64,000 bases of DNA from Mesostigma viride (Eukaryota > Streptophyta > Mesostigmatophyceae > Mesostigmatales > Mesostigmataceae), in the NCBI GenBank assembly GCA_009746045.1, contig RPFO01000041.1, forward strand, positions 3,177,613 to 3,241,612. The letters are read 5' to 3'. Positions 28,126-39,882 of the stretch are shown here, piece after piece (positions within the stretch are counted from its first letter, which is position 1; the number at the start of each line of letters is the position of its first letter). A model generated the notes under the pieces. The model was not told where the DNA came from. It was given only the letters and a program-made list of their open reading frames with translations, and made no database searches. A program made the position numbers and the translations under genes.

Positions 28126-28129
28126 TTAA

Positions 28130-28948
28130 GTTTTCAAGAGTTTAAAAAGGACGTGAAGCGGTCCGGCGCTTATTGTACTTGACATGGCAAGAATTTGGTA
28201 AAAGTATCCATAACGCTTACAAGAGTTTAAGAAGTATGTGAAGTGTTTTGTGCCCCGTGGTAATGAGCTGCACGACCTGACAGCTCGCAGTTCACTACCA
28301 AGTAGACCTGATAGCTGTGTACACAAGGTCGCAACTGTACGCGGAAGGCCTGGTGGCAAACTGGCAATAATCACCATGATAATCACTGCAAAAAAAGTAA
28401 TGCTTCCATGACGTAGCAACGTGCTCAAGCAAGTGAAAATGACGCAGGCTTTTCGCAGTTGTGTGGCGTCCAAGAACGTAAGGACCTTGACAGCGCGCTG
28501 TGAGCAACGATGGCAGCTGGCCTCGCGTGATAGCTGGCCGTTCTCAATTACCAGTGTGCCATTGGCAGGGATGCACGGAAATAAACCTCATGCCGGCAGG
28601 ACGCAATTTTAACATATGGGGAAGCAGTCCCGCAGGAACTCAAATTACAAGTCGCCCCGGGAAGAGGTCTGGATCTGGTAGGTTTATTAGAAACGCGACC
28701 CACAATGACAGCCATCCAAACCCGTACAAGCGGAATCGACCCAGCAATCCTCATGGAGAAGCATCAGCGGCCAGGCAGCTCTTCGATGTGGCCACACCTG
28801 CATCCGTGGAAGATGCTAGGCCGGAATCCGATTTGGAAGCAGGGCCGTGCCCCGACTCGGAACCAGGTCGTGGCCATGAACTGCTATAGAAGAAGTGGGG
28901 CCTTCGCATCCTGTCGACGTCACAGATCATGGTGGGGCCGGGCCTCGT
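28130..28948. other. Gene-free stretch, nothing recognised
   Basis: Only short ORFs without motifs. Confidence 0.4.
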
Positions 28949-29334
28949 GGCAGGTTGTCCATTGCGTTTTATTTATTGGCTATGTTCCTGTGATCCTGGG
29001 CATTACATGGATGCCCATGCACACCATGAAATGTGACAGTTTGGCAGGGTGTCCATAGGGTTTTATTTATTGGCCATGTTCCTGTGATCCTGGGCATTAC
29101 ATTGATGCCCATGCACAGCATGAAAGGTGACACTTTTGGCAGGGTGTCCATTGGGTTTTATTTACTGGCCATGTTCCTGTGATCCTGGGCATTACATTGA
29201 TGCCCATCAGCACAGCATGCAAGGTGACAGTTTTGGCAGGGTGTCCATTGGGTTTTATTTACTGGCCATGTTCCTGTGATCCTGGGCATTACATTGATGC
29301 CCATGCACAGCATGCAAGGTGACAGTTTTGGCAT
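28949..29334. repeat. 94-97-bp tandem repeat, four units
   Basis: Units start at 28949, 29043, 29138 and 29235, each beginning GGCAGG(T/G)TGTCCAT and containing TTCCTGTGATCCTGGGCATTA and ATGCCCAT. Units 2-4 are closer to each other than to unit 1. Confidence 0.92.
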
Positions 29335-30353
29335 TTTATTTGGTAAGATTTCAAGGTAAATATCAGCACTGGCTTACTTATTCAATGATACTTTGGCATG
29401 ACATAAACTCACAATTGCATGTATGCAGCATGATCTACGCCTACAGCGTCTAACGCCTCGATAAGTTTTAATTAAGTGAGACAGCTATTCTTTTAAGCAA
29501 CGGAAAGCATCGTATCATCACAATAAACATTATTACAAACGATATCTGTCGTTATACCAGCATTCATGTCGTAGCATACGCTAAAAGCAGTCAAAACTCG
29601 TCCAAAGTCTGGCCGAGGTAACATTACTACCCAGCCATCACAAGCCTATGCACAGAAGCAATAAAACAACAAAAAGACAGTAATAAAGCCTCGATTATAG
29701 CCCCGAGACTGGTATCGAAACAATATATGACACATGCGCGCCGTCACTGAGACATGATAAAAGGCTAAAACGTACCTGGTCGAAACCGCAGATTACCTTG
29801 TTGCGGGAGCTAGCACGCTCACCCCATGAACGTAGCCGCAAGCATGTCCTGGCCGCCATTGATGATCAACTGTGCTAGGAACGACGTGACTAACTCATCC
29901 ATGCGCAAAAGTCCGAACATTTCCTGCCGATCAACAAGTACAGCTTGCACTGTCATCGCCTGGCTGCTCACGCGATTTGCTGCGCCGCTGCCACATAACC
30001 TCGAGACATATCTAGGCATTTGTAAATGTTGCACGGCTACGCATATTGCATTCACAAGACCTAGGGATGATGCCTACTACAAAGTTTCATTCGAATACGT
30101 CAAGCCATGCTCTCGCCCCAGGCTGAGTCAGTTGTTTGTGGCACCATAGCCGCAGGCGTGAATAATTTTTATTCACGTCGTCCTCGTTTGGCCATGGTAC
30201 CCCCCCTAATTTCCTTGACTGTAGGTCCCTGTCCAGGTGTCCAAAAGTCGGTAGTAAACCAGGGGTGTACGTGAAAGTACAAATCTAGATCTCGAATTTG
30301 GTCCAAACAGAATATTCAAAAGTTTGCTAGAATTATAGCTAGTTCTGCCACAA
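29335..30353. other. Gene-free stretch, nothing recognised
   Basis: Two overlapping opposite-strand ORFs (29819-30149) have no motifs and look like chance. Confidence 0.4.
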
Positions 30354-30408
30354 ACTCGGTCCGTTTAATAGGACTGAGAAAAACTCAGTCCTTCAAAACG
30401 GACCGAGT
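30354..30408. other. Strong 55-nt inverted repeat (hairpin)
   Basis: The arms ACTCGGTCCGTTT and AAACGGACCGAGT (13 bp) enclose a second stem GGACTGAG/CTCAGTCC (8 bp) around five A residues. The internal loop is four or so bases on each side. It is followed by TTTAAGGGTTAA. It could be a transposon end or a small-RNA-like foldback; no further evidence for either. Confidence 0.85.
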
Positions 30409-30678
30409 ACGGTTTAAGGGTTAATGACGGCTAGGCAAACGAGCTACTATCTCGCCCCGGCTAATCTATGAAACGTAAGTGTGCCGCCTTTCCTGTGCGC
30501 AAGTGCGGGGATCTCAGCGGGTCATTCGTTGTCACGTTTACGAAGCGTCTACCCATGTGTTCCATGGCAAACGCGGTGTGCCTGGCATAGTAAAGCAATG
30601 TGCTCTGAGCATGGGTGTGTTCGGCATTGGTCTCGGCCGCAGGTTGTCAGGCCCTGGGTCGCGATGCACGAAGCACGG

Positions 30679-30753
30679 TGTGTGTGTTACGTGTGTATGT
30701 GTGTCATGGTGTGCGTGTGTGTGTGTGTATGTGTGCGTGTGTGTGACTCTTTG
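30679..30753. repeat. GT-rich imperfect microsatellite
   Basis: TG/GTGT repeats with single-base interruptions. The Val/Cys-rich ORFs across it are artefacts. Confidence 0.85.
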
Positions 30754-31044
30754 TGTCCGACGTATAGCCAGTGTTGCCGCTTTAGTTCTGACGTATGACT
30801 TGCATCGCAGCACTTTGATATCGACACGGCTGACATTACCAGATTACTAGCAACACTGGTTACATGTTGCAAACTGCATTGGTATACAAATAATATTACA
30901 AATGCAAATAATCTGTATATAATATACAAAAGAGATGTCAATAATCTGCATTGAAGAAGATGCAGGTGTTTGACTGTGCATGGAGGCAAGAGCTGCTTCT
31001 TGATAGCAGCCACCGCCATGGGCTATGTTGTGCCGCTTTCACAA

Positions 31045-31190
31045 ATATTTGCCCATCGTCGTTTTCTTCAGCGCTATAGTGCATGATGGCAGTGCCACAA
31101 CAATCGATGCCAATGATTTGGCATGATGGGGGGAAATTAAGGATGACAATTATACCTGGCTGTTTGACACGTGCATGCTTGACTCGCTCA
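31045..31190. repeat. Diverged direct repeat, left copy
   Basis: Resembles 32745-32890 over about 145 bp: shared TTTTCTTCA-CGCT, GCAGTGCCACAACAATC, GGGGGGAA..AGGATGACA-like and TT(T/G)(G/C)ACACGTGC blocks. The pair flanks the TC/CCCA arrays and the solo LTR, so the block between them may sit inside an older duplicated element. Confidence 0.6.
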
Positions 31191-31303
31191 CCCAGCCACT
31201 CCCTCCCTCACGCACCCACGCAAGCACGCACACCCACATCCACACTGTCCCACACACCCAAGCACGCACACCCACCCACCCAGACAGCCAGACACACACA
31301 CAC

Positions 31304-31424
<121 letters not shown>

Positions 31425-31426
31425 CT

Positions 31427-31609
31427 CCACCCACCCACCCACCCACCCACCCACCCACCCACCCACCCATCCACCCACCCACCCACCCACCCACCCACCC
31501 ACCCACCCACCCACCCACCCACCCACCCACCCACCCACCCACCCACCCACCCACCCACCCACCCACCCACCCACCCACCCACCCACCCACCCACCCACCC
31601 ACCCACCCA
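31427..31609. repeat. (CCCA)n microsatellite, left block
   Basis: About 183 bp with one CCAT unit near 31470. It is C-rich on the plus strand, the complement of the GGGT array at 7672-9980. It is separated from the block at 32251 by a solo LTR. Confidence 0.95.
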
Positions 31610-31614
31610 TGCAC

Positions 31615-32250
31615 AGTTAACGTAAAGGATTTTACGTAAGATGGATAGAGATTGTTACGCTCTTTCCAACGGCACTTTGAACACCTCATTTGGTTACGGG
31701 ACGTAAAATTTATGACGTTTCCTAGGCTGTGCTGACAGTGCCCGGCGTGCCAATGTGGGCGCGTACGGACACAGGATGTACAAGTGTCACTTTGATAGTC
31801 CGCAGGACGTTGACAGGACTTGTACAGGACTTGATGGTCAGTTGATAGGTAAGCGTGCTGTAGTGCGCCAGGACCTATGAGACAATTGATGCTGAGTATA
31901 GTACAGATAGGTCCACAGGACTACACTCAACACTGTAACTGTATGGACAATTGATAGATCTGCGCGCCAAAGGCGTGCCAGAGTCTACGTAATCAATTGT
32001 TTGACAGTTCAGCAGTGACAGTACTGCTGAATACTTGGACGCATACCTAGCAAGCTATATGTGTGACTTGTTAGCTCTAGGACGCTAGCTCTTGCGTGCA
32101 CGACACCCTAGCACTGCGACCTGGTCGTCTGTGCTGTGTGCAGTCTTGGAATTGACGTGACTTACGTCTGTGTTCTCTTTACTGTATTCAATAAAGGCAA
32201 CTTTCCTGCAATAGCCATGGCGTTCCTCGTTGTGAACCTCTCACTCAACT
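31615..32250 (+). mobile_element. Solo LTR of the E2 family
   Basis: 636 bp starting AGTTAACGTAAAGGATTTTA and ending CTCACTCAACT. It aligns along its length with the 616-bp E2 LTRs (41651, 48848), including the GTACAAGTGTCACTTTGATAG block and a late AATAAAGGCAACTT that may be the polyadenylation signal. No internal element sequence is attached, so it is probably the product of LTR-LTR recombination. It is embedded in (CCCA)n. Flanking five-base sequences (TGCAC and CCCAC) do not match, so no clean target duplication remains. Confidence 0.85.
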
Positions 32251-32562
32251 CCCACCCACCCACCCACCCACCCACCCACCCACCCACCCACCCACCCACC
32301 CACCCACCCACCCACCCACCCACCCACCCACCCACCCACCCACCCACCCACCCACCCACCCACCCACCTACCCACCCACCGGCCACCCGTACAACCCACC
32401 CACCCACCCACCCACCCACCCACCCACCCACCCACCCACCCACCCACCCACCCACCCACCCACCCACCCACCCACCCACCCACCCACCCACCCACCCATG
32501 CACCCACCCACCCATCCCACCCACCCACCCACCCACCCACCCACCCACCCACCCACCCATCC
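32251..32562. repeat. (CCCA)n microsatellite, right block
   Basis: About 310 bp with interruptions at 32380-32397 (GGCCACCCGTACAA), near 32499 (CATGCA) and 32514 (CCATCCC). Confidence 0.95.
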
Positions 32563-32744
32563 ATCAAACATGCATGCACGTCTAGTGTCTCTCCATTTGA
32601 GCACCTGTCCTTACACCCCCGCAGTGGCAGCCCAGCGACTGAAGCGAGGCAGCAACCAAGGGACCAAGCGAACCCCCCAACTGCCCGACATCACCGGAAT
32701 GTACCGTCCGGAATGTTGGAATGGCACGTTAATTGCACAAATAC

Positions 32745-32890
32745 CTGCCCCACATTTTCTTCAACGCTTTATGTATAATGCATTATCGCAGTGCCACAAC
32801 AATCTGGGCTCAGAGATATTGAATGACGCGATACGGGGGGGGGAAGATGACAGGCATACTTGGATGTTTCACACGTGCGTGCCTGAACGG
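32745..32890. repeat. Diverged direct repeat, right copy
   Basis: Partner of 31045-31190; see that entry. Confidence 0.6.
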
Positions 32891-33884
32891 CACATGGATT
32901 ATGAAACACATCAAAAGCACGGGCGCACAGCATCAACCAATATCATAACTTATTTTACTGTACAAGGTAAGGCTCATTGGTACCACATGCATTACTGGAC
33001 AACTTGGGAGTTGGGTTTGATATGGCCTGCAGGCTATATCTATAGTGAAAACTGCAAGGCATGCTGGCATGGCTACTAAGTGGAACACCATGAATGGAAT
33101 CCCTAGTAACACCAAGCCTAGTAATGTAAATTACAGGTGGCACAACTGGCACACACCACATCGTGGCAAATATAAGCCTGGACTTCAACAGATGATGGCA
33201 TTTTCCTGTTATGGCATGGTCGATCGGAGGGAATTTTCAACTTTTGATGCCGATGGACAATGTGAAAGTTATTCCACATAGGGCGGCCCGGCACTCAGCT
33301 GCTAACGTGTAGCTGACAACAAGCTTCACGGCCGAATCAGGGATGCAGCGTCCACTATTAAGCCAAGGCATATGAAAAAAAATTCCTGCACAACGTCGGC
33401 TTATCGATGGTTGTGGTTAGCATGCGTGAACAAGAAGATTGTGTGGTTTGTACGCCAGTCTGATCCGGCGACATGGCAGTGCATGGCTGCCGGCCAGCAC
33501 ATGCGCATGCCATTCGACATGCTGAATGGGGGGCTGTGCGTTAAAATCAAAATGAACATGACAAACATCTCATGTACGAAATTTATATACAGCTTTCTGT
33601 CTCAAGCCAAAAAAAGTGTGTCGTCATGCAATATATCAGTCCTGCCAGCCATAAACCTTAAGGATGTCCTTGTTGTCATGCAATATAACTGAATGGAATA
33701 AATTTTGTAATTGCAATTATGAATTCATGTAATATAAAATATGACAACTTTTAATTGCAATGAGAACCATAAAGGAAATGTGCGTTGTGCATAGTTATGA
33801 AGGTCAAACCTTAAATGATAATAAAACCCATGAGATTCCAAAGATACCCCAGTAGTCAACTTGCCTCCGGCTGTGATCCGTTAA
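32891..33884. other. Gene-free stretch, nothing recognised
   Basis: Short ORFs such as 33372-33692 have no motifs and AT-rich codon use unlike the coding elements nearby. Confidence 0.4.
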
Positions 33885-34130
33885 CTGTACACTTGACGGA
33901 TCTTTGACAAATCCGTTGCCGTATGCGCGCCGTAATTAAAAACGTATTGTATCACTTTATATCGGGATCCTCAACGCGGACTGAACAAATCCATGATAGA
34001 TCCGTTCCCGTATCTGTGTCGTAACTTAAAACGTAGCGTATCACAATACAAAAGGATCTTTAACTTATACTTGACGGATCGTTGGCAGATCCGTTGCCAT
34101 ATCCGTGTCGTAATTTAAAACGGCACGTAC
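33885..34130. repeat. Three diverged units around GATCCGTTGCC...GTCGTAA(T)TTAAAACG
   Basis: Similar blocks occur at about 33895, 33995 and 34085: (A)GATCCGTT(G/C)CC(G/A)TATC, then (T/C)GT(G/A)TCGTAA, then TTAAAACG. The unit is about 90-100 bp and much diverged. Confidence 0.65.
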
Positions 34131-34529
34131 AACATTACCAAAAGATCTTAGTAGGCAAGATACGACATTGCTACGACCACACCTACGTAAAGTAAATGTG
34201 TACGCCAAAGCTACGTTAAAGTATCCAAGTCGTAAGCCTGCGCTGACGCATACAGCTCGTAGAAGTATACTTTCGTATTAGTATACTTTGCGTATCTTGT
34301 AAAGTATACTTTTACGAAGCGTAGGAGTATTGCTAAGTGAATTTCGTCTCCCATCATGGCTGCTAAAGACGTTCTGAATTGCTTATAGCACCAACCGGGG
34401 TACACAGGCCTGTAATTAACTAGGTATCAAGTAACGTGCGTGTTTGCAACTTGCCCGTTGAAACTCTACGGCGGAGCCAATTTTCGGAAGAACCTCACCC
34501 TGATGCTTGCGAATTCGTGACAAATTCGG

Positions 34530-35026
34530 TGGATGGATGGGTGGATGGGTGGATGGATGGATGGATGGATGGATGGATGGATGGATGGATGGATGGATGG
34601 ATGGATGGATGGATGGATGGATGGATGGATGGATGGATGGATGGATGGATGGATGGATGGATGGATGGATGGATGGATGGATGGATGGATGGATGGATGG
34701 ATGGATGGATGGATGGATGGACGGACGGACGGACGGACGGACGGACGGACGGACGGACGGACGGACGGACGGACGGACGGACGGACGGACGGACGGACGG
34801 ACGGACGGATGGATGGATGGATGGATGGATGGATGGATGGATGGATGGATGGATGGATGGATGGATGGATGGATGGATGGATGGATGGATGGATGGATGG
34901 ATGGATGGATGGATGGATGGATGGATGGATGGATGGATGGATGGATGGATGGATGGATGGATGGATGGATGGATGGATGGATGGATGGATGGATGGATGG
35001 ATGGATGGATGGATGGATGGATGGAT
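34530..35026. repeat. (GGAT)n array with a (GGAC)n core
   Basis: GGAT units flank a homogeneous GGAC block at about 34719-34808. The clean switch T to C and back suggests one variant unit was amplified inside the array. Confidence 0.96.
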
Positions 35027-35768
35027 ACATTTCTTGTTTTTGGTCCATTGGAGTTCCTTCCCACCAAGAGAAACATTTATTTTACATTTTTGTGTGCTAG
35101 GCTTTATACGGACAGCCTATACCACACCTTCAAACTCAGTGCACATCATTATCAAGTTGGTTATTGTAGCACCATGCTGGGGGCCCAGCATACTCGAACA
35201 CAAGGTGTTGCCCCTCTTAGCAGCGTGGGTGGGTGGGTGGGAGCTGAAAAGAGGCCTCCCTACGTCCCCTACACCACTCTAAGTACTGACTATCATTCAC
35301 ATTGCGCCACGCAGGCCTGCCGGCTGGCGCAGGTACAAGGTGTACTGACTGCCAATCACAGTTGCGCCACGCCTGGCGGCTGGCGCAGGTAACAAGGTCT
35401 AGTGACGTACGTTAGAAGCTACCTAGGCCTGCACTCCGGAACCACACTCAGCCTAGGCACAAAAAGGGCCGGCCGGTGCAGTACCCTCGTGACAAGCGCT
35501 AGTCTTACGCTACCTACGGCAGGTCGGTCCCCTTTGAGCCCGTCCACGCGTCATATATAAAATGAGCGAAGCTCAGCAAATACATTTCTTGTTTTTGGTC
35601 CATTGGAGTTCCTTCCCACCAAGAGAAACATTTATTTTACATTTTTGTGTGCTAGGCTTTATACGGACAGCCTATACCACACCTTCAAACTCAGTGCACA
35701 TCATTATCAAGTTGGTTATTGTAGCACCATGCTGGGGGCCCAGCATACTCGAACACAAGGTGTTGCCC
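35026..35768. repeat. Duplicated segments A-B-A
   Basis: A (about 190 bp, starting ATACATTTCTTGTTTTTGG) occurs at 35026 and 35578 nearly unchanged. B (about 337 bp, starting GAGCTGAAAAGAGGCCTCCC, ending GCGAAGCTCAGCAAAT) lies between and recurs at 36799. At 35577 B joins A with no GGAT array, whereas elsewhere GGAT units sit at the same junction. The ancestral order was probably B-(GGAT)n-A. Confidence 0.9.
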
Positions 35769-36798
35769 CCACACCTCCTTCCTGGCCACCAAGGCTGTCG
35801 CCAACCTTGGTGCCGATTTTCTTTCCGCCCATGGCCCCCCTCCTGCACGCTGCCACGGCTGTACTGCCGCCCCCGTGTGGCCGCTACGGTTTCCCGGCGG
35901 ACGCAGGGCGGCACCCATGTCGTTCCCCCCGTTAGGGGGGCGGTTTCCAGCGGCTGCTCATTAGGCCTTACGCCCCCGGACCGTCTCTCACAAGCCCAGG
36001 ACCCATCACCAGCCCCACCCCCGAGGCTGGGATTTCCCGGCATTGAAACCTTTGTGGCGGTAGGCCCTCTACCCTACCAAGGCCTTGGCTTGGAAACTGC
36101 TTAGCCAAGGCCCTGACCAGGGCTTGTGTTGTTGTAGGAAATTTTTTATGGCATAGATATGCCCCCCTGGCTGAACCGAACTCTTTATCGCTTTTCCTAT
36201 AATGCATCATACAGGATAAAAACAAGGCGATAAAACAGCAAGAATTTCAGCCCCGCCAGGCGAACATTCTTTGCTGAAAAACTGGGCAATGATGAAGAGC
36301 GCGCTCCTCCCACCAAGATTCGCTCCAGCCCCGCATCCTCCCCGAAACTCCCGTCTGGCCACAGGCCGAAAGATCGGGTCCGCTGTCAGGCTCCTGGCAG
36401 TTATGGGCTACCCTGGCACCCCGCGCTAGCCATCTCCACGTTTAAGGCAGATTCACCTCCACCTGTGATTCTTTCCACCGTAGCCGCTGGCCCTGGCCTG
36501 TATGGCTCCTTCCCTGACGTTGTCCGACTAAAATCGCAGCTTCCCCAGTGTCAGGAAGCCGCTTGCCGCACCCAGGGGTAGAGGGGAATCGTCAGTGGGC
36601 CCAGCGCCGGAAATCACACCATTTTACTCAAAACGTAGAGCCCCCCACCCAACAACCATTACCGTGGCCTGTAACGGTGGGTGGCGAACATAAAGACCTT
36701 TATTCCAGGCCTCTCCACGCCCGGAGAGGCCGATAGCATCGTCTTACATTCAGCGCAGCCGCCATAGCGGCCAGCCGACCTTGCCAGCAAAATCTGAG

Positions 36799-37193
36799 CA
36801 AAAGCTGAAAAGAGGCCTCCCTACGTCCCCTACACCATGCACTCTAAGTACTGACTATCATTCACATTGCGCCACGCAGGCCTGCCGGCTGGCGCAGGTA
36901 CAAGGTGTACTGACTGCCAATCACAGTTGCGCCACGCCTGGCGGCTGGCGCAGGTAACAAGGTCTAGTGACGTACGTTAGAAGCTACCTAGGCCTGCACT
37001 CCGGAACCACACTCAGCCTAGGCACAAAAAGGGCCAGCCGGTGCAGTACCCTCGTGACAAGCGCTAGTCTTACGCTACCTACGGCAGGTCGGTCCCCTTT
37101 GAGCCCGTCCACGCGTCATATATAAAATGAGCGAAGCTCAGCAAATGGATGGATGGATGGATGGATGGATGGATGGATGGATGGATGGATGGA
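36799..37193. repeat. Second copy of segment B followed by (GGAT)n
   Basis: Segment B as at 35241, with ATG inserted near 36836, then about twelve GGAT units to 37193. Confidence 0.9.
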
Positions 37194-37590
37194 TTGACGG
37201 ATTTTATCCCCTATTCCCTGCTATTCATATGTTCTTCTCACGTGTACGGCCTACATAGTTATAAGCTTCGCCAATTCTGGCGAACCTAATAACGGTTCTT
37301 CCGAAAATTGGCTCCGCCAGAAATTATAGGTACAGCCTGTATTGCCCTCGTCTAGAGCTGTGTTTTCCGGCCAGCTTGGCAGCATTCCGAGCAACCACAT
37401 TGCACGGTAACCTTGCAATTATACGCATAGATACTAGAAGTAAGCAAAAAGACCGAGCCGCAGCCTCCCAGCCCCCCCCAAATGCGCGAAATTATCTCGT
37501 ACGTGCCAATTATACCCGTATTGTACGCGGTCGTACGATTGCACCGTACGAAAACCACATATGATATTAGTACGGTAAAGCTACGTATTA

Positions 37591-37621
37591 CGTATAATAC
37601 GCGTACGAATCGTATTATACG
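37591..37621. repeat. Inverted repeat CGTATAATACG / CGTATTATACG
   Basis: Perfect 11-bp arms with a 9-base spacer, in a region rich in CGTAC and GTACG. Confidence 0.85.
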
Positions 37622-37975
37622 CCGCACTATTTTTCACTGATCTCTTGATAGCGTTTGCTTTGTTTATTTTTACGTGGGTGCCTTTATGTATATATTAATG
37701 ACCATACTCCTTATGGGATCCAGTGAACAAGCATCCTTTCTACAAAAAAAAAGAAGAAGAGGAAAGACTTGACACTGCCCATTACAATGTTCTCAGCAGT
37801 GAACAAAATAGCTAGTTCACGCAATCAAGGCACCTATGTGTGTGCAAGACCAGAGAACATGGCAGGGATGCACCCAAGGAGGCGCTGCAGATCGAAGGAT
37901 GCACTCAAAAGATGCACCGCAGGAACTAAACTGCCTGCAGCTGCAAGATGTCTATGCAACTGAAAGAAGTCTGAG

Positions 37976-38222
37976 GTGCACGTCATACTATCTATAGAGT
38001 GGCCAGTACAGTATTATCACATCTACAGAGGCAAGCCAAGCCATAGATGCAATAGACCATCTATAGATAATACAAGTGCAAGTTGTCTATGCCACTAAAG
38101 GGGTGCACGTCATACTATCTATAGAGTGTAGTACACTATCACATCTACAGAGGCAAGCCAACCCATAGATGCAATAGAGTACACCATCTATAGATGATAC
38201 AAGTGCCCGTGCCTACCCTGGA
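37976..38222. repeat. 128-bp tandem repeat, two copies
   Basis: GTGCACGTCATACTATCTAT starts at 37976 and 38104. Both copies contain ATCACATCTACAGAGGCAAG and CCATCTATAGAT. The rest of 37319-39275 has no recognisable gene. Confidence 0.88.
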
Positions 38223-39275
38223 CAGAAACGTCGTCGCCAGGACGAGAGATTGATGCCGAAACATGAAGATGTCGTCACCACTAAAACTGGAAGATGTAGC
38301 TGTTGCAAATAGGAGTCATTGTCCCGACTGGAAGGTGTCGTTGCCACTACCACGCTGTGTAGGCTGATTTTTGTTGTCGTGTAGAGCTCGGTGCCGTTTC
38401 AGCTAGTCGGGCAGATTGACGCTGTGTCGTATAGTCGACAGCAGCAGAATCACTTAAGTTGGCTGGTCTGATGCGTTAGCTTGGGCTCAAGAAAATGTGG
38501 TCTGGCTTGGGCTTGTTCGTGAAAGCGTACCATACCAGACGCAAAGCCGCAACACAGACTGCAAAAGGAAATTCGCTGCCCAGTGAAGAATGCGCTCTAT
38601 ACAGGTCAGCAGGGTTAGTGAAACCGCCAGGTGACTGGCCGCTGAGCACCCTAGTTAATAAAAAAAATACCCATTTACCCGGAAAAAAGTTAGGGGTGTA
38701 AAGCATATGGAGAGAGAGAACCTTACCGGTTCATCTGAGTTCTGATTGGCCGAGACCTGTAGGATTGCGTTGGACTCCTCTGTGTCGGCCGGGACATAAG
38801 CTTTGCCTGTTTGTCACCATAGCCATCAGGCGGATACCCCCAATTAATAATGTGAAGTTATTGCTATAACCAAACATCCTTACTTCAGGCCCTGTTATTG
38901 GACAGCCATATCCAGTAGACAGGAAGTCTTGTGTCTGTACGAACAATCAGAGAGACTCCCGACCAAAGGGGGCCATAGCTTTCTATCGCCGCAGTACATT
39001 CTGTTAGGAGAGCCCTACAGAAGAGAACCGACCACACTCAGTTGACTCCTGCATGGTGATTACAAGGGGTTTCCCCTGTCTCTTGGGATTTGATAAGTCC
39101 GTTCTGTCTTTAATGACGGGAGGTAAATGATCTGTGCATTTAGTGGAGCAGAGGCCACCATTTTATTCTGTTACATTGGTAATCGGAGGTTGGACCTCTG
39201 AACAGACTTATCAACGCATGGGACGAGTTTCCGTGTACTGACTCTTTCAGTATACATCAACCATTTCCGCCTTTA

Positions 39276-39882
39276 ACCCATAGTCCGCTGACCCATTTTT
39301 GGCACTTTCATACCCCTGAAAATGAGAAAAATCATAACTCACAGGCCACAACTCCGAATACCCCCAACCAAGATGCTAGGAGTATCTACACTTCAAGGGC
39401 TTTCAGAATATGCAATAATATCATGGCTTTATCAAAGCATTTGGATGATAGCTCTAGTCAAAGTTGGCCAAAAGACGATCTTTTTTCCCCAAGGAAAAGT
39501 TTACCCCCCCCTTTTTTCCCAGGGAGGGTAGGGAACCTCAATACCAACATTGGACAATTTAGTTGGATAGTCCAATGGGGGGTTCCTTGGGTCAGACCAC
39601 CCGGATAACCCTTTACCCCTATATAACGTGCTCATATATGTGTGTAGGTTACGCGCGTGAAAACAGCTATCTATGACATACAACACGATAATCCATTATA
39701 GCAAGCTATAAAAGGCTGCCAAAAGTGCTGGAATACAAACACGTTGCCTACCTGCACTAACGGAATGCCATACTCCATAGAAATGCCATAAACTGGGCAC
39801 TTTCAGGGCTAATACTACTCTCTACAACAGGCATGGAAGCTTGCTGAAGTATGCATGGATAAAATCGTCATATATAATGCAT
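39276..39882. mobile_element. piggyBac-like element copy 2, left part
   Basis: TTAA (39272-39275) then CCCATAGTCCGCTGACCC, aligning with 26785-27390 of copy 1. It is interrupted by LINE B; 39870-39882 is one copy of the 13-bp duplication ATATATAATGCAT. Confidence 0.8.

Larger units (their letters stand above)
34470..37318. mobile_element. Candidate DNA element with perfect 25-bp inverted ends
   Basis: 34470-34494 (GGCGGAGCCAATTTTCGGAA then GAACC) is the exact reverse complement of 37294-37318. The 2849-bp interior has a (GGAT)n/(GGAC)n array and two internal segments each present twice: A (35026-35215 and 35578-35768) and B (35241-35577 and 36799-37145), in the order array-A-B-A-unique-B-array. 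I see no transposase. Flanking bases show no clear target duplication, so the superfamily is unknown. Confidence 0.65.

Noticed and set aside
34416-35392. Trp-Met-Asp-Gly and Ile-His-Pro-Ser ORFs
   Set aside because: By-products of the (GGAT)n array.
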